The notes under the pieces: model-generated | What the model was told of the DNA's origin: nothing | What the model saw: only the letters and a program-made list of their open reading frames with translations | Database searches by the model: none | Program-made: the position numbers and the translations under genes | Assembly: GCA_902542925.1 (NCBI GenBank) | Contig: CACBWF010000003.1 | Coordinates: 1-48,128, forward strand | Source: an uncultured Alphaproteobacteria bacterium | GTDB lineage: Bacteria; Pseudomonadota; Alphaproteobacteria; Methylaequorales; Methylaequoraceae | Direction of reading: 5' to 3' | Length of the DNA: 48,128 nucleotides | Shown here: positions 19,449 through 29,858 of the stretch, in pieces | Position numbering within the stretch: the stretch's first letter is position 1 | Layout: the number at the start of each line of letters is the position of its first letter

Positions 19449-19787
19449 ATGAAACCAAGAATGACAACATTGACACCAGATATTAGTAATACTCAAGAAA
19501 CTGTAAAAAAATTACAAGAAAATATTATAAATACCACCAGACAATCAGTAAGTGATAATACTGATTCAGGAAATTTTTTAAGTAATATCGAAAAAGCTAT
19601 TCAAAATGTATCAGATACTCAAAAACAAAGTGCTGAGATAACTAAAAATTTTGAACTTGGATTTGAGAATGATTTAACTAAAGTTATGATTCAACAACAA
19701 TTATCATCATTAGGTTTTCAAATGACATTAAATGTTCGGAATAAAGTTTTGAGTGCTTACAAAGATATAATGAATATGCCCGTTTAA
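19449..19787 (+). CDS. fliE: flagellar basal-body protein FliE
   Basis: C-terminus QQQLSSLGFQMTLNVRNKVLSAYKDIMNMPV; precedes fliF. Confidence 0.88.
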   Translation: MKPRMTTLTPDISNTQETVKKLQENIINTTRQSVSDNTDSGNFLSNIEKAIQNVSDTQKQSAEITKNFELGFENDLTKVMIQQQLSSLGFQMTLNVRNKVLSAYKDIMNMPV

Positions 19788-19810
19788 GAATTATTAATTA
19801 GGATAAAAAA

Positions 19811-21526
19811 ATGGCAGAACAAACACAAAATATTAAAACAGTAAATGAACTCTCAAGTTCTGGTAGTAATTTGATGAGTAGAGCAACCAACATGTTAGAA
19901 AACTTTCAAAAGTTTTCTAACGAACCAGCTGTTCAGAGATCAATTCCAGTTATGATAACATTGTTCGTTATTTTTATTGGTATTGTACTTTTTGTAAGCT
20001 TCAGAGAACCACCAAAGACAGCACTTTTTTCTGCTCTACCAGAAAGTGAAAAATCACGTATTGTTGATGTACTCAAAGCTAATGGTATTGATGTTTCTGT
20101 TGATAGAACAACAGGAGAAGTTTTAGTTCCCTCACCTGAATATTATGAAGCTAGAATGAAACTTGCTGCCGAAGGGTTACCGAGTTCTGTACCGCAAGGT
20201 TATGATTTACTTGAAGACATTCCTTTAGGTACAAGTAGATCCGTCGAATTTATGAAAATGAAACAAACTCAAGAAATAGAATTGTCTAGATCTATAAATG
20301 AAATTTCTCATATCTTAGGAGCAAGAGTTCACTTAGCTATTCCAGAAAAATCTGTATTTGTAAGAGATTCAGCACCTCCAACTGCTTCAGTATTTATAAA
20401 GCTAGCTGATGGAAGAGTATTATCAAAAGAGCAAGTTCAATCTATAGTACATATTGTTTCATCATCAATTCCCAATATGGCATCTGATAATGTAACAGTT
20501 GTTGATCAGTATGGAACTTTATTATCCAAACCAGAAAATGACCCAAATTCTGCGTTAACGGAAAAACAATTAGCACACAGGTTAAAGGTCGAAAAACTAT
20601 ATAGAGAGAGGATAATTTCTCTTGTTACCCCAATAGTTGGACCAGGTAATTTAACGGCTCAGGTAAATATCTTAATGGACTACACAAGTTCTCAAGTTAC
20701 AGAAGAAGTTGTAGACCCTGAATCAATTGCAAAGCGTAGTGAGCAAAATAGTGCTGAAGAGTCGGCTGATAGACCTGCAAGAGGCATACCTGGTGCGGTA
20801 GCTAATCAGGCACCTCTTGCCGCAGAGTTAGGAACTGAAGCACCACAAAGTGAAGCTGAAGCTGAATTTAGACAGAGATCAACCAGTAATGTTAGAAATT
20901 ACGAAGTTAGTAAAAAGTTAAGTACAGTGGTCAAGCCTGTTGGAATTATAACAAAAGTAAAAACAGCAGTTTTAGTAAAAAATAAATTAGTGGAAACACC
21001 AGAAGGTATTGTATCTCAACCAATAAGTGATGAAGATAGAGAAAAAATCTCATCTCTTGTAAAAGAAGCCGTTGGATTTGAAGAAGATAGAGGTGATTCT
21101 ATTGTTGTTACAAGTGGTGAATTTATTGATGAAATTGATGTTCTTGAAACTAAATGGTATGAAAAATCTTGGTTTCAAAATATGGTAGGTCAACTATCAA
21201 CAGTTTTAATATTAGCAATAATAACATTTGGAGCATTAAAACCACTTCTTAATAGAATTCTGGTACCTGTTTCTGCAGGTGGAACAATGGTTACAGATTC
21301 TGATATTGAAGATGAAAAAGAAGAAGAAGTTGAAGTACAAGAAGGTGAGTCGTTAGAGGATATTAAAGCCAAACTTAAACCAAAAAAATCTGCTATTTCA
21401 GCTGAAATGTTGGATACAGCAAATACATATGATGATAAAGTTGCAGTCATAAGAATGATTGTAGGAGATGAATCAGGAAAAGTTTCTAATGTATTTAGAC
21501 AATTACTTCAAAAAGAAACAAATTAA
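19811..21526 (+). CDS. fliF: flagellar MS-ring protein FliF
   Basis: LPESEKSRIVDVLKANGIDV, GYDLLEDIPLGTSRSVEFMKMKQTQEIELSRSI, ARVHLAIPEKSVF. Confidence 0.97.
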   Translation: MAEQTQNIKTVNELSSSGSNLMSRATNMLENFQKFSNEPAVQRSIPVMITLFVIFIGIVLFVSFREPPKTALFSALPESEKSRIVDVLKANGIDVSVDRTTGEVLVPSPEYYEARMKLAAEGLPSSVPQGYDLLEDIPLGTSRSVEFMKMKQTQEIELSRSINEISHILGARVHLAIPEKSVFVRDSAPPTASVFIKLADGRVLSKEQVQSIVHIVSSSIPNMASDNVTVVDQYGTLLSKPENDPNSALTEKQLAHRLKVEKLYRERIISLVTPIVGPGNLTAQVNILMDYTSSQVTEEVVDPESIAKRSEQNSAEESADRPARGIPGAVANQAPLAAELGTEAPQSEAEAEFRQRSTSNVRNYEVSKKLSTVVKPVGIITKVKTAVLVKNKLVETPEGIVSQPISDEDREKISSLVKEAVGFEEDRGDSIVVTSGEFIDEIDVLETKWYEKSWFQNMVGQLSTVLILAIITFGALKPLLNRILVPVSAGGTMVTDSDIEDEKEEEVEVQEGESLEDIKAKLKPKKSAISAEMLDTANTYDDKVAVIRMIVGDESGKVSNVFRQLLQKETN

Positions 21527-21540
21527 TATAGAATAGAATT

Positions 21541-22590
21541 ATGGCTGAAAAAAAAGTAGATAATACTCAAGAAGAAGAAGAAAAAACACCATATGAGAGA
21601 CTAAGTAACACTCAAAAATGTGCTGTTCTTATGATGCTTCTTGGAGAAGATGAAGCTGCAGAAATTTTAAAGAACCTTGGACCAAAAGAAGTACAACAAC
21701 TCGGAAAAGAGATGTATTCAGTTGCGGGTTTAGATCAAGATACAGTCAATCAAGTATTAGATGAATTTCTTGCAATAATTAAAACACAGACAGATTTAGG
21801 AATGGGATCTTCAAATTATATTAGAAATGTGATGACTAAAGCATTGGGTGAGAATAAAGCACAATCAGTTCTTGGAAGAATCACTCCCACGGAATCTGAT
21901 AAACCAATCGAAATTCTTGATTGGATGGATGCCAGATCTGTCACAGAATTAATTGCCGATGAACATCCACAAATAATGTCTCTTGTTATTTCTTACTTAG
22001 AACCAGGAGTTGCAGCTGATGTGTTAGTAATGCTTCCGGAAGATATTCAAGCAGACATAATTCATAGAATTGCTACACTTGAAACAGTTCAACCAGATGC
22101 ACTTCATGAACTTGAAAGAGTGATGCAACTTAAGTTTAAAACTAATACATCTCTAAGAGCTTCTTCAGTTGGTGGAGTAAAAGCTGCAGCACAAATTATG
22201 AATTTTACTAAACAAAATATGGAAGGAAGGATAATAAAGTCATTAGGGGAAAAAGATCGACTTTTAGCAAAAGATATCCAAGAAAGTATGTTTACATTCG
22301 ATACATTGATACTGATGGATGACAGGAGCATGCAAACATTGTTAAGAAATGTTGAACAAGAAGTTCTAATAATAGCGCTTAAGGGCACAGATGACGAATT
22401 GAAAGAAAAAATATTTTCATGTATGTCTCAAAGAGCTGCTGCTAACATACAAGATGAAATGGAAGTTTTAGGACCACTAAGGTTAACTGAAGTTCAGGAA
22501 GCGCAGAAAGCAATTATTAATGTTGCAAGAACAATGTCTGATGAAGGGTCAATCGTTCTTGCTGGAAGAGGTGGAGATGATTACGTATGA
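21541..22590 (+). CDS. fliG: flagellar motor switch protein FliG
   Basis: KCAVLMMLLGEDEAAEILKNLGPKEVQQLGKEM, DEHPQIMSLVISYLEP, MFTFDTLILMDDRSMQTLLRNV. Confidence 0.97.
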   Translation: MAEKKVDNTQEEEEKTPYERLSNTQKCAVLMMLLGEDEAAEILKNLGPKEVQQLGKEMYSVAGLDQDTVNQVLDEFLAIIKTQTDLGMGSSNYIRNVMTKALGENKAQSVLGRITPTESDKPIEILDWMDARSVTELIADEHPQIMSLVISYLEPGVAADVLVMLPEDIQADIIHRIATLETVQPDALHELERVMQLKFKTNTSLRASSVGGVKAAAQIMNFTKQNMEGRIIKSLGEKDRLLAKDIQESMFTFDTLILMDDRSMQTLLRNVEQEVLIIALKGTDDELKEKIFSCMSQRAAANIQDEMEVLGPLRLTEVQEAQKAIINVARTMSDEGSIVLAGRGGDDYV

Positions 22591-23441
22591 TGCAAAATCA
22601 AACAAACCTAAAAAAAAAAGAAAATAATTCTTTAAATACAGACGAAATTCTTGGAATTCTTAGAAAAGCAAATAAGGATTTTACAAAAGAAACTGATATT
22701 TCTGGTAAAATATCAAATACTTTTCAAAGAACTGACATAATTAAAATTGCTAGGAAAAATAGTGGGACAAAGCAAGATATAACTTCTGAAAATAAAGTCA
22801 AAAATGAAGCTAAAAAAAATAATCAGCCTGATGAAACAAAAAGCAAAGATTCTGATAAAAAAATAGAAACAGAAAATAAACCAAAATTAATAAAAAAGTA
22901 TACTGAGCAAGAAGCAGATTTAAAAGCAAAAGAATTAGCAAAAAAATATTATTATCATGGATACAATTTAGGCGTTAAAAATATTAAAAAAGAATTACAA
23001 AAAGGAGAAAACAACTTAGCAATAACTCTTAAAAATACCATCGATAATCTTTTTTTTGTTTCAAAAGAATTTACTGAAAAGCTCTCTAAGGAAATTAATG
23101 TTTCAATTTTAAAACTTTGCAGGGAAATAATTGGGTATGAAATATCATTAGAACCTGGAAAATTTAATCAGAAAATATCCAAATTAGCTGATTTAATATC
23201 TAATTCAACAAACAAAATTAATGTGTTTCTTAATCCTGAAGATTTAAAAATTATTGCTAAATACTTAGAAAGTCATAAACCAAATACAGATATCAATCTT
23301 AGAGAAGATAGCAAGTTAGAAAGAGGAGATATTAAAATTAGTTCTGGTGAAATTGAAATTGAAGAAATATTCTCAAAAAAAATATTGTTTAATGATGATT
23401 TTGAAATAGCAAATCAATCACACACCCCAAAAAAGAAATAA
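22587..23441 (+). CDS. fliH: flagellar assembly protein FliH
   Basis: Position between fliG and fliI; basic/acidic N-terminus, FliH-like C-terminal half. Confidence 0.8.
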   Translation: MMQNQTNLKKKENNSLNTDEILGILRKANKDFTKETDISGKISNTFQRTDIIKIARKNSGTKQDITSENKVKNEAKKNNQPDETKSKDSDKKIETENKPKLIKKYTEQEADLKAKELAKKYYYHGYNLGVKNIKKELQKGENNLAITLKNTIDNLFFVSKEFTEKLSKEINVSILKLCREIIGYEISLEPGKFNQKISKLADLISNSTNKINVFLNPEDLKIIAKYLESHKPNTDINLREDSKLERGDIKISSGEIEIEEIFSKKILFNDDFEIANQSHTPKKK

Positions 23442-23442
23442 T

Positions 23443-24762
23443 ATGTCGGCTATTCTAAACAAAATCCATGAAAACTTTTCAAAAACTTCTTTAAAAAAAG
23501 ATAAAATTTATAAAGGTAAAATTTCAAGATTTGATGGTAAAATTGCTGAATGCAGTGGATTTCCAAGTCCTATTGGAACAATTTGTAAGATTAATTGTAG
23601 TGATGATAAGTTTGTAACTGGAGAAATAATTGGTTTTAAAGATGGCAGAAATTTATTAGCTATTCATGACTTAAACGCAAATGTTATTTCTGGTGCACCG
23701 GTTGAAGTAATTGAAAATGGATTTTACATAAATGTGAGTGATAAATTACTAGGAAGAGTTATTAATGCTCAAGGTAAAGCTATAGATGGTTCAAAACCGA
23801 TAGAAATAAGTGAAAATTATTGGCCTATTACAGGTAAATCAGTTAATCCTATGAACAAGGAACCAATTAATGAACCATTAGATGTTGGTATTAAAGCAAT
23901 TAACTCTCTTCTAACAGTTGGCAGAGGACAAAGACTCGGAATAATAGCAGGCTCAGGTGTGGGAAAATCTATACTACTTAGCATGATGACCAAATTTACG
24001 TCTGCAGATGTAGTAGTTGTCGCTCTTATAGGGGAACGCAGTAGAGAAGTTGGTAGCTTCGTAAGACAGGTTTTTAATGAAAAAACAAGACAAAAAACAG
24101 TTATTGTTGCGGTTCCAGCAGATAAATCTCCTCTGTTAAGAATTAGGGGGGCTGAAAGGGCAACATCTATTGCAGAATATTTTAGAGATAAAGGGAAAAA
24201 TGTTTTGCTTATTATGGACTCTCTTACTCGAATTGCCCATGCCAAAAGAGAGGTTGGTTTAGCATTAGGTGAACAACCAACATCAAAAGGGTATCCTCCA
24301 TCGGTTATTTCAATGCTACCTAATTTAATTGAAAGAACTGGTACAGGCACCAACGGTGGAAGTATTACTGCATTTTATACTATCTTGGCGGACTCTGATG
24401 ATACTAATGATCCTGTAGTTGATACTGCAAGAGCAATATTGGATGGACACATAGTACTTTCGAGACAACACGCTCAGATGGGAATATACCCTGCTATAGA
24501 TATAAATTTATCTTTAAGTAGGGTTATGAATTCAATCGCTGAAGAAAAGCATATTGAAAAGGCTACTTATATAAAAAAACTTTATTCATTGTATTTAGAA
24601 AATAGGGATCTTGTGTTAATGGGTGGGTATAATAAAGGTCAAAATGAAGAAATTGATAAGGCAATTGAAAACTGGTCTAAGATTTGCAAATTAATCACCC
24701 AAGCAGAAGACCAGTCTTCAAATTTTGAAGATAGCCTAAAAGAATTATACTCAATAAATTAA
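23443..24762 (+). CDS. fliI: flagellar export ATPase FliI
   Basis: GQRLGIIAGSGVGKSILLSMM, ALIGERSREV, LLIMDSLTRIAHAKREVGLALGEQPTSKGYPPSV. Confidence 0.97.
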   Translation: MSAILNKIHENFSKTSLKKDKIYKGKISRFDGKIAECSGFPSPIGTICKINCSDDKFVTGEIIGFKDGRNLLAIHDLNANVISGAPVEVIENGFYINVSDKLLGRVINAQGKAIDGSKPIEISENYWPITGKSVNPMNKEPINEPLDVGIKAINSLLTVGRGQRLGIIAGSGVGKSILLSMMTKFTSADVVVVALIGERSREVGSFVRQVFNEKTRQKTVIVAVPADKSPLLRIRGAERATSIAEYFRDKGKNVLLIMDSLTRIAHAKREVGLALGEQPTSKGYPPSVISMLPNLIERTGTGTNGGSITAFYTILADSDDTNDPVVDTARAILDGHIVLSRQHAQMGIYPAIDINLSLSRVMNSIAEEKHIEKATYIKKLYSLYLENRDLVLMGGYNKGQNEEIDKAIENWSKICKLITQAEDQSSNFEDSLKELYSIN

Positions 24763-24763
24763 A

Positions 24764-25174
24764 ATGAAGAAAAAAACTTATAATTTATTACTTCTAAAAA
24801 AAAAAATAAGTAAAAATCAATCTTTCAAAGAAATTTCCTCTCTTTCAAAGGAAAAAGATAAAAATAGAAATGCTGTTAAATCTCTTAATGATTTATTAAA
24901 CAAAAGTAAGTCAAATATAGGGCAACTACTGACAAGTAGTGATCTAAAAAATATGTCATATTTTCAAGAAGAGATTCGAAAAAGAGTAGAAATATCAAAA
25001 AGCAGAGAAAATTTCTTACAAGCTGAAATTAAAAGTAAAATGAAAGAATTATCAAAAATAAAAAAACAGGAAGAGGTTGTTAAGAATAAAATTAAAGATA
25101 TTGATTACCTTTCAAATGAAGAAACAGAAAAGAAAACAGAAATCACTCTTTTTAATAAAGGCTCAGGTTTGTAA
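24764..25174 (+). CDS. fliJ: FliJ-like coiled-coil flagellar protein
   Basis: Coiled-coil protein of about 136 aa directly after fliI. Confidence 0.7.
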   Translation: MKKKTYNLLLLKKKISKNQSFKEISSLSKEKDKNRNAVKSLNDLLNKSKSNIGQLLTSSDLKNMSYFQEEIRKRVEISKSRENFLQAEIKSKMKELSKIKKQEEVVKNKIKDIDYLSNEETEKKTEITLFNKGSGL

Positions 25175-25183
25175 AAATGTACA

Positions 25184-25199
25184 TGGCATTAGATTTGCA
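25184..25199 (+). promoter_or_regulatory. sigma-54 promoter of fliK
   Basis: TGGCATTAGATTTGCA; GG/GC spacing exact; predicted +1 about 25 nt upstream of the fliK ATG. Confidence 0.78.
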
Positions 25200-25235
25200 G
25201 AATATTTCTGTAAAAATTTAATATAGGTATATTTA

Positions 25236-26531
25236 ATGGATGTTTTGAAAAAAAAAGGAGAATTACCAACAGTAGATTCAAATAACAAGTTTATTAATAT
25301 AAAATCTGAAGGATTAGATGGAGTATTTGCTGAGTTGTTCTCACTTGTAAATTTATCTTCTATTGAATCAATAAACCCAAACAATGCTAATACTAACGCT
25401 AATGAAATAAATAACACAATTATAAACACTGATGGTGAAGAAATTAAAAGTGATAAAAATTCATTACTTGCAGCCAAATCACTAATATCCATTTTTCTTA
25501 ATGATAAAGAGGTTACCAGTAATACTGATCAAGCTGAAAAAATAAGTTTTAATTTAAAATCTTTTCAAAATATAAATTTACCTAAAACTGAAAATAAAGA
25601 AAAGGACTTCAAGGAACAAAATTTAAATTTTAATCAAAAAGACTATCTCATCAATTCAATTGGTATTACAAATAAGAAAAAAAAACAAGGTGATTTGACT
25701 GATAGTTCCAGGAAGTATAGCAACTTTAAAAATAATGATACTACTGATATTCTCGTTAAAGAAAATAAAAAAGATAACCTTAATAATGAATTACAAAAAA
25801 ATTCCAATTTAATCAATAAATCCAATCAATTGTTTTCAAATAGTGTAATGAAAAATTCAAAAAAGAAAGGACTAAAAGATAAAAATAAAATTTTTAAAAT
25901 TTCAGTAGAATATCTTTCAAAAGAAAAATCAGACATATCAATTCAAAAATTTGCAACGAACAAAGTTAGTAAACATATGTTAAAACAAACAACTGAAAAT
26001 AAAATGTTGTTGTCTAATAACGCTGAAAATTTAAATAGAGGAAATTTAATTGAAAACACTGTAACAAAAAATATTAATTATAATAATGTTCATGATAAAC
26101 AGTTTTTAGACTTACTTGAAAGTGGATGGGGAGAAAAATTTATTAAATCTTTAAAACAAAATATTGAAAATGGTAAAAATAAGATTGACTTCACAATTAA
26201 ACCAAAAAATTTAGGTAAACTAAAAGTTGAGGTTAACGTCGAGGATGGAAAAACTAATATTAAAATAAATGCCGAGAATAAAACTGTTGCTCATTTATTA
26301 AATGAAAACCAGATGAGACTTAATGATTTACTTAATAGAGATAATTTGAGATCAGATAGCATGTTTCAAGCAAGTCACCAAAATAATTCGAACGAAAATA
26401 GTAAAAATAATAATAAAAAAAAAAATGATAATTTTGATTCAATGCAAAGAAAAATTGAAACTAGTAGTAAAGAAGGTCAGGAAATAAGTAGCGCTAAAAA
26501 AAAATTACATAAAGTTGATATTAATGCATAA
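25236..26531 (+). CDS. fliK: flagellar hook-length control protein FliK
   Basis: Low-complexity N-terminus; C-terminal Flg_hook-like domain FTIKPKNLGKLKVEVNVEDGKTNIKINAENKTVAHLLNENQMRL. Confidence 0.85.
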   Translation: MDVLKKKGELPTVDSNNKFINIKSEGLDGVFAELFSLVNLSSIESINPNNANTNANEINNTIINTDGEEIKSDKNSLLAAKSLISIFLNDKEVTSNTDQAEKISFNLKSFQNINLPKTENKEKDFKEQNLNFNQKDYLINSIGITNKKKKQGDLTDSSRKYSNFKNNDTTDILVKENKKDNLNNELQKNSNLINKSNQLFSNSVMKNSKKKGLKDKNKIFKISVEYLSKEKSDISIQKFATNKVSKHMLKQTTENKMLLSNNAENLNRGNLIENTVTKNINYNNVHDKQFLDLLESGWGEKFIKSLKQNIENGKNKIDFTIKPKNLGKLKVEVNVEDGKTNIKINAENKTVAHLLNENQMRLNDLLNRDNLRSDSMFQASHQNNSNENSKNNNKKKNDNFDSMQRKIETSSKEGQEISSAKKKLHKVDINA

Positions 26532-26559
26532 GTTTATACAATAAAAAAGGAACAAGGTT

Positions 26560-27201
26560 ATGGCTGAAAATAAAAATCAGGAAGAAGAAAATAATAATAA
26601 AGGTGGAATTGTAAAAATTGCTTTAATGGGAGTTGGTGGACTTGTTCTTCTAGCTTTAGGTGCTTTTGTAGGGGCTTTTTTCTTTGGTGGAGAAAGTACT
26701 GATCCCTCTAGTGAAATATCACAAATTATAGAGAAAAAAGAAAACCCTGAAAAATTAGAAGAAGACGATGAATCAACAGAAGAAATAGCTGAAAATGAAT
26801 GTGCTGAAGAAGAAAAAGATGAAGAAGGAAATTGCCCAGTCGGACCAAAGAAAATTCCTAAACTTGTTCCAGAGGAAGAACTATTTGCAACAACTTACTA
26901 TGAATTTCCTGGTAATTTTACAACAAACTTAAAAGGTTCTAAAAAATTTCTTCAGGTTTCCTTAGGTGTGTCAACACAATATGATGAGCAAGTTATGGCA
27001 AATGTAGACAGTCACCAATTGGCTTTAAGATCTGAAATATTAGGTATCATATCTGAGTTTACTGCAGAAGATGTATCAAATAGAGAAGGTAAAAAGCAAC
27101 TTGCAGAAAAATTGAAAGAGGGGATCAATTTAATCCTTGAAGATGTAGAAGGATTTGGTGGAGTTGAAAATGTTCATTTTACATCGTTTGTTTTACAATA
27201 G
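26560..27201 (+). CDS. fliL: flagellar basal-body protein FliL
   Basis: Single TM, acidic linker, FLQVSLGVSTQYDEQVMANVDSHQLALRSEILGIISEF. Confidence 0.93.
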   Translation: MAENKNQEEENNNKGGIVKIALMGVGGLVLLALGAFVGAFFFGGESTDPSSEISQIIEKKENPEKLEEDDESTEEIAENECAEEEKDEEGNCPVGPKKIPKLVPEEELFATTYYEFPGNFTTNLKGSKKFLQVSLGVSTQYDEQVMANVDSHQLALRSEILGIISEFTAEDVSNREGKKQLAEKLKEGINLILEDVEGFGGVENVHFTSFVLQ

Positions 27202-27219
27202 TTTTATTTAAGGAAAAAT

Positions 27220-28218
27220 ATGGCAGAACCATCAAGAAAATTATCATCGGATGAAGTAACTGCTCTCATGGAGGGTTTAAAAACTGGTGATTTAAGTAAA
27301 TCAACAATCAAATCAGGTAAAGATGTAGAAGTAAAACCTTTTACTTTTGGATCTGATGATCTGACCTTACTAGGTGATTATTATGCGCTTAGACTAATCA
27401 ACGAGAGATTTGCAAGAATGGTAAGAACAGTATTTTTACCTCTATTAAGAGTTCAACCAAGAATAAGTTCATTTCCACCAGAAGTAAAAACCTTTGAAGA
27501 ATATAGTTCAGGACTTGATGCTTTTATGAGTTTAACTAATAACAGAATAGAGGAATTAAGAGGTTCCATGTTGACTGTCCTACCTCCGAACTTCGTAAGC
27601 TTATGTACAAGTAGCAGGTATGGAGGTAAATTAGAAATAAGTGATAATTCAAGAACTGAATTTACTTCAACAGAAGAAAAAATTATTGAAGTAATCAATA
27701 CTGGTATTTGTAATACTTTAGAACTTTCGTGGAAAGATTTAACGCCTATAACACTTAAATTTCAAAGTAGAGAGCAAAATCCTCAATTTGCTGCATTTGT
27801 TGAAGCAACTGATCTGGTAATAGTTTGTTCATTTGTAATGCAATTACCAAAGATTGATTCAATATCCTTTGATATTGTATATCCATTACAAACGTTAAAA
27901 CCAGTATCGTCTTTACTAAGATCAAGAGTGCAATCTGATGTTATTGATTCGAACCTTAATTGGCAGGATAGATTACAAAATGCTGTTTTGGAAATTCCTT
28001 TGAAAGCATATAGTAATTTGGCTGAACCAACTGTTTCAATGTCTAAACTACTAGTATTAAAAAAAGGTGATGTACTACCTGTTAATGTTGAAGATACTGT
28101 TGATTTTTATGTTGAAGATCAAAAATATTTTTTGGCAGAAATGGGACAAGTTAAAGGTAATATTGCAGTCAATTTAAAAGAAAGATTAAACATTTTAGGA
28201 GAAAAAAATGAACGCTGA
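27220..28218 (+). CDS. fliM: flagellar motor switch protein FliM
   Basis: LSSDEVTALMEGL, LRLINERFARMVRTVFLPLLRVQPRI. Confidence 0.95.
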   Translation: MAEPSRKLSSDEVTALMEGLKTGDLSKSTIKSGKDVEVKPFTFGSDDLTLLGDYYALRLINERFARMVRTVFLPLLRVQPRISSFPPEVKTFEEYSSGLDAFMSLTNNRIEELRGSMLTVLPPNFVSLCTSSRYGGKLEISDNSRTEFTSTEEKIIEVINTGICNTLELSWKDLTPITLKFQSREQNPQFAAFVEATDLVIVCSFVMQLPKIDSISFDIVYPLQTLKPVSSLLRSRVQSDVIDSNLNWQDRLQNAVLEIPLKAYSNLAEPTVSMSKLLVLKKGDVLPVNVEDTVDFYVEDQKYFLAEMGQVKGNIAVNLKERLNILGEKNER

Positions 28219-28594
28219 AACAACTGAAAATGTAAATTCAGAAACTAAAAATGAGAATGCACAGGTATCAGAAGATCCAAAAAAAACTGATCAGCAAAGT
28301 CAAGAAGTTGATTCAAAAATAAAGGATAGCTCAGCTGCTAATAATTTAAGAGTTCTTGAAAATATAGATGTAAAACTAACTGTAGAAGTTGGCAATACTG
28401 AAATTAAGATTAGAGATTTACTAAGATTAAATGAGGGTTCAGTTGTAGAATTAGATAGATTAGCTGGTGAACCTCTTGATATACTTGCTAATGGTACCAT
28501 GATTGCCAAAGGAGAAGTAGTTATGGTAGGAGAAAGATTTGGAATTAGGCTCACAGAGGTAGTTGATCCTGAAGAGAGAGTTCAAAATCTATAA
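28208..28594 (+). CDS. fliN: flagellar motor switch protein FliN
   Basis: IDVKLTVEVGNTEIKIRDLLRLNEGSVVELDRLAGEPLDILANGTMIAKGEVVMVGERFGIRLTEVV. Confidence 0.96.
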   Translation: MNAETTENVNSETKNENAQVSEDPKKTDQQSQEVDSKIKDSSAANNLRVLENIDVKLTVEVGNTEIKIRDLLRLNEGSVVELDRLAGEPLDILANGTMIAKGEVVMVGERFGIRLTEVVDPEERVQNL

Positions 28595-28679
28595 ATTGTC
28601 AATATTTTGGCATTTAAATATAATAAAAATATAAATAAATTCAGTAACTTATATAACAAAGACCCTATAAACTAAGTCA

Positions 28680-28695
28680 TGGCAGGTTTCTTGCT
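28680..28695 (+). promoter_or_regulatory. sigma-54 promoter of fliO
   Basis: TGGCAGGTTTCTTGCT; GG 28681-2, GC 28693-4. Confidence 0.78.
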
Positions 28696-28718
28696 TATGG
28701 TTATAGATAAACCATAAG
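28694..28718 (+). repeat. perfect 9-bp inverted repeat centred on the predicted fliO +1
   Basis: CTTATGGTT-ATAGATA-AACCATAAG. Confidence 0.85.
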
Positions 28719-28730
28719 GAGTTCAAGATT

Positions 28731-29102
28731 ATGACAGAATTTTCAGGCCCATCTTTTGATCAATATTTAATTGTGATGGGGTTTTTTGTAGCAATTTTTG
28801 CAATCTTTTTATTTATTAAAAAGAATAGATACATTATTTCTAACAAACTACAGAATCAAAAAAGAATGAAGGTGAGTGATGTTACTCTTTTAGGTCAAGG
28901 AGACAGAGCCCTAATTTTAAAGATAGATGATAAGGATTTCCTTTTTATTTCAGGAAAAAATTCTGGAGCTATTCTTACTGAGATTAAAAATGAAAATAAT
29001 TCTAAAGTAAGCAACATAGAACAAACAAAGTTAGAAACAAAAAATAAAAAAGCTTTTGAAATAAGAAGTTTGATTGAAAAAAGGTTAAAAAATGAAAAGT
29101 AA
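28731..29102 (+). CDS. fliO: flagellar biosynthesis protein FliO
   Basis: N-terminal TM; MKVSDVTLLGQGDRALILKIDDKDFLFISG; between fliN and fliP. Confidence 0.85.
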   Translation: MTEFSGPSFDQYLIVMGFFVAIFAIFLFIKKNRYIISNKLQNQKRMKVSDVTLLGQGDRALILKIDDKDFLFISGKNSGAILTEIKNENNSKVSNIEQTKLETKNKKAFEIRSLIEKRLKNEK

Positions 29103-29847
29103 ATTTGTAGTTAATTTTTCATTAATATTTATTTTCTTATTGACTAATTCACTAAATGCCCAAGAAATCACTTCTGGTTTAGAGGCTTTAACTGTAACCG
29201 AATTGCCAAATGGTGGAAAAACTTATTCATTGTCTCTAAAGATTCTAGCTTTAATGACAGCCCTAACTATTTTACCATCACTTGTATTAGGAATGACAGC
29301 TTTTACAAGAGTAATAATCGTTATGTCAATTCTCAGACAGGCATTAGGAACTCAGCAAACACCACCAAATCAAATTTTAATTGCAATTTCATTGTTCCTA
29401 ACTTTTTTCATTATGGCGCCAACTTTTAACAAAATATATTCTGATGTTTCAGGTCCTTATCAAAATGGTGAAATAACGATGACTGAGGCTATTCAAAGTG
29501 GTGGAAATGAACTAAAAAAATTCATGATAAGAAATACAAGGAACAACGATCTAAATATGTTTTCTGCCATGGCAGGTGAAGAAAATTTTGACAACCCAAC
29601 AGATGTTCCTTTTTACATAGTTCTTCCAGCATATATGACAAGTGAACTAAAAACTGCATTTCAAATTGGATTTTTACTTTTTTTACCTTTCCTTGTAATT
29701 GACATGGTTGTGGCTTCAATTCTTATGTCACTTGGTATGATGATGTTATCCCCGATGCTAATAGCTTTACCTTTCAAATTACTTTTATTTATACTTGTCG
29801 ATGGGTGGACAATGACAGTAGGCTCTTTAGTTGGAACTTTTCAATAG
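29092..29847 (+). CDS. fliP: flagellar export protein FliP
   Basis: SLKILALMTALTILPSLVLGMTAFTRVIIVMSILRQALGTQQTPPNQILI. Confidence 0.97.
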   Translation: MKSKFVVNFSLIFIFLLTNSLNAQEITSGLEALTVTELPNGGKTYSLSLKILALMTALTILPSLVLGMTAFTRVIIVMSILRQALGTQQTPPNQILIAISLFLTFFIMAPTFNKIYSDVSGPYQNGEITMTEAIQSGGNELKKFMIRNTRNNDLNMFSAMAGEENFDNPTDVPFYIVLPAYMTSELKTAFQIGFLLFLPFLVIDMVVASILMSLGMMMLSPMLIALPFKLLLFILVDGWTMTVGSLVGTFQ

Positions 29848-29858
29848 TGAGATAAATT

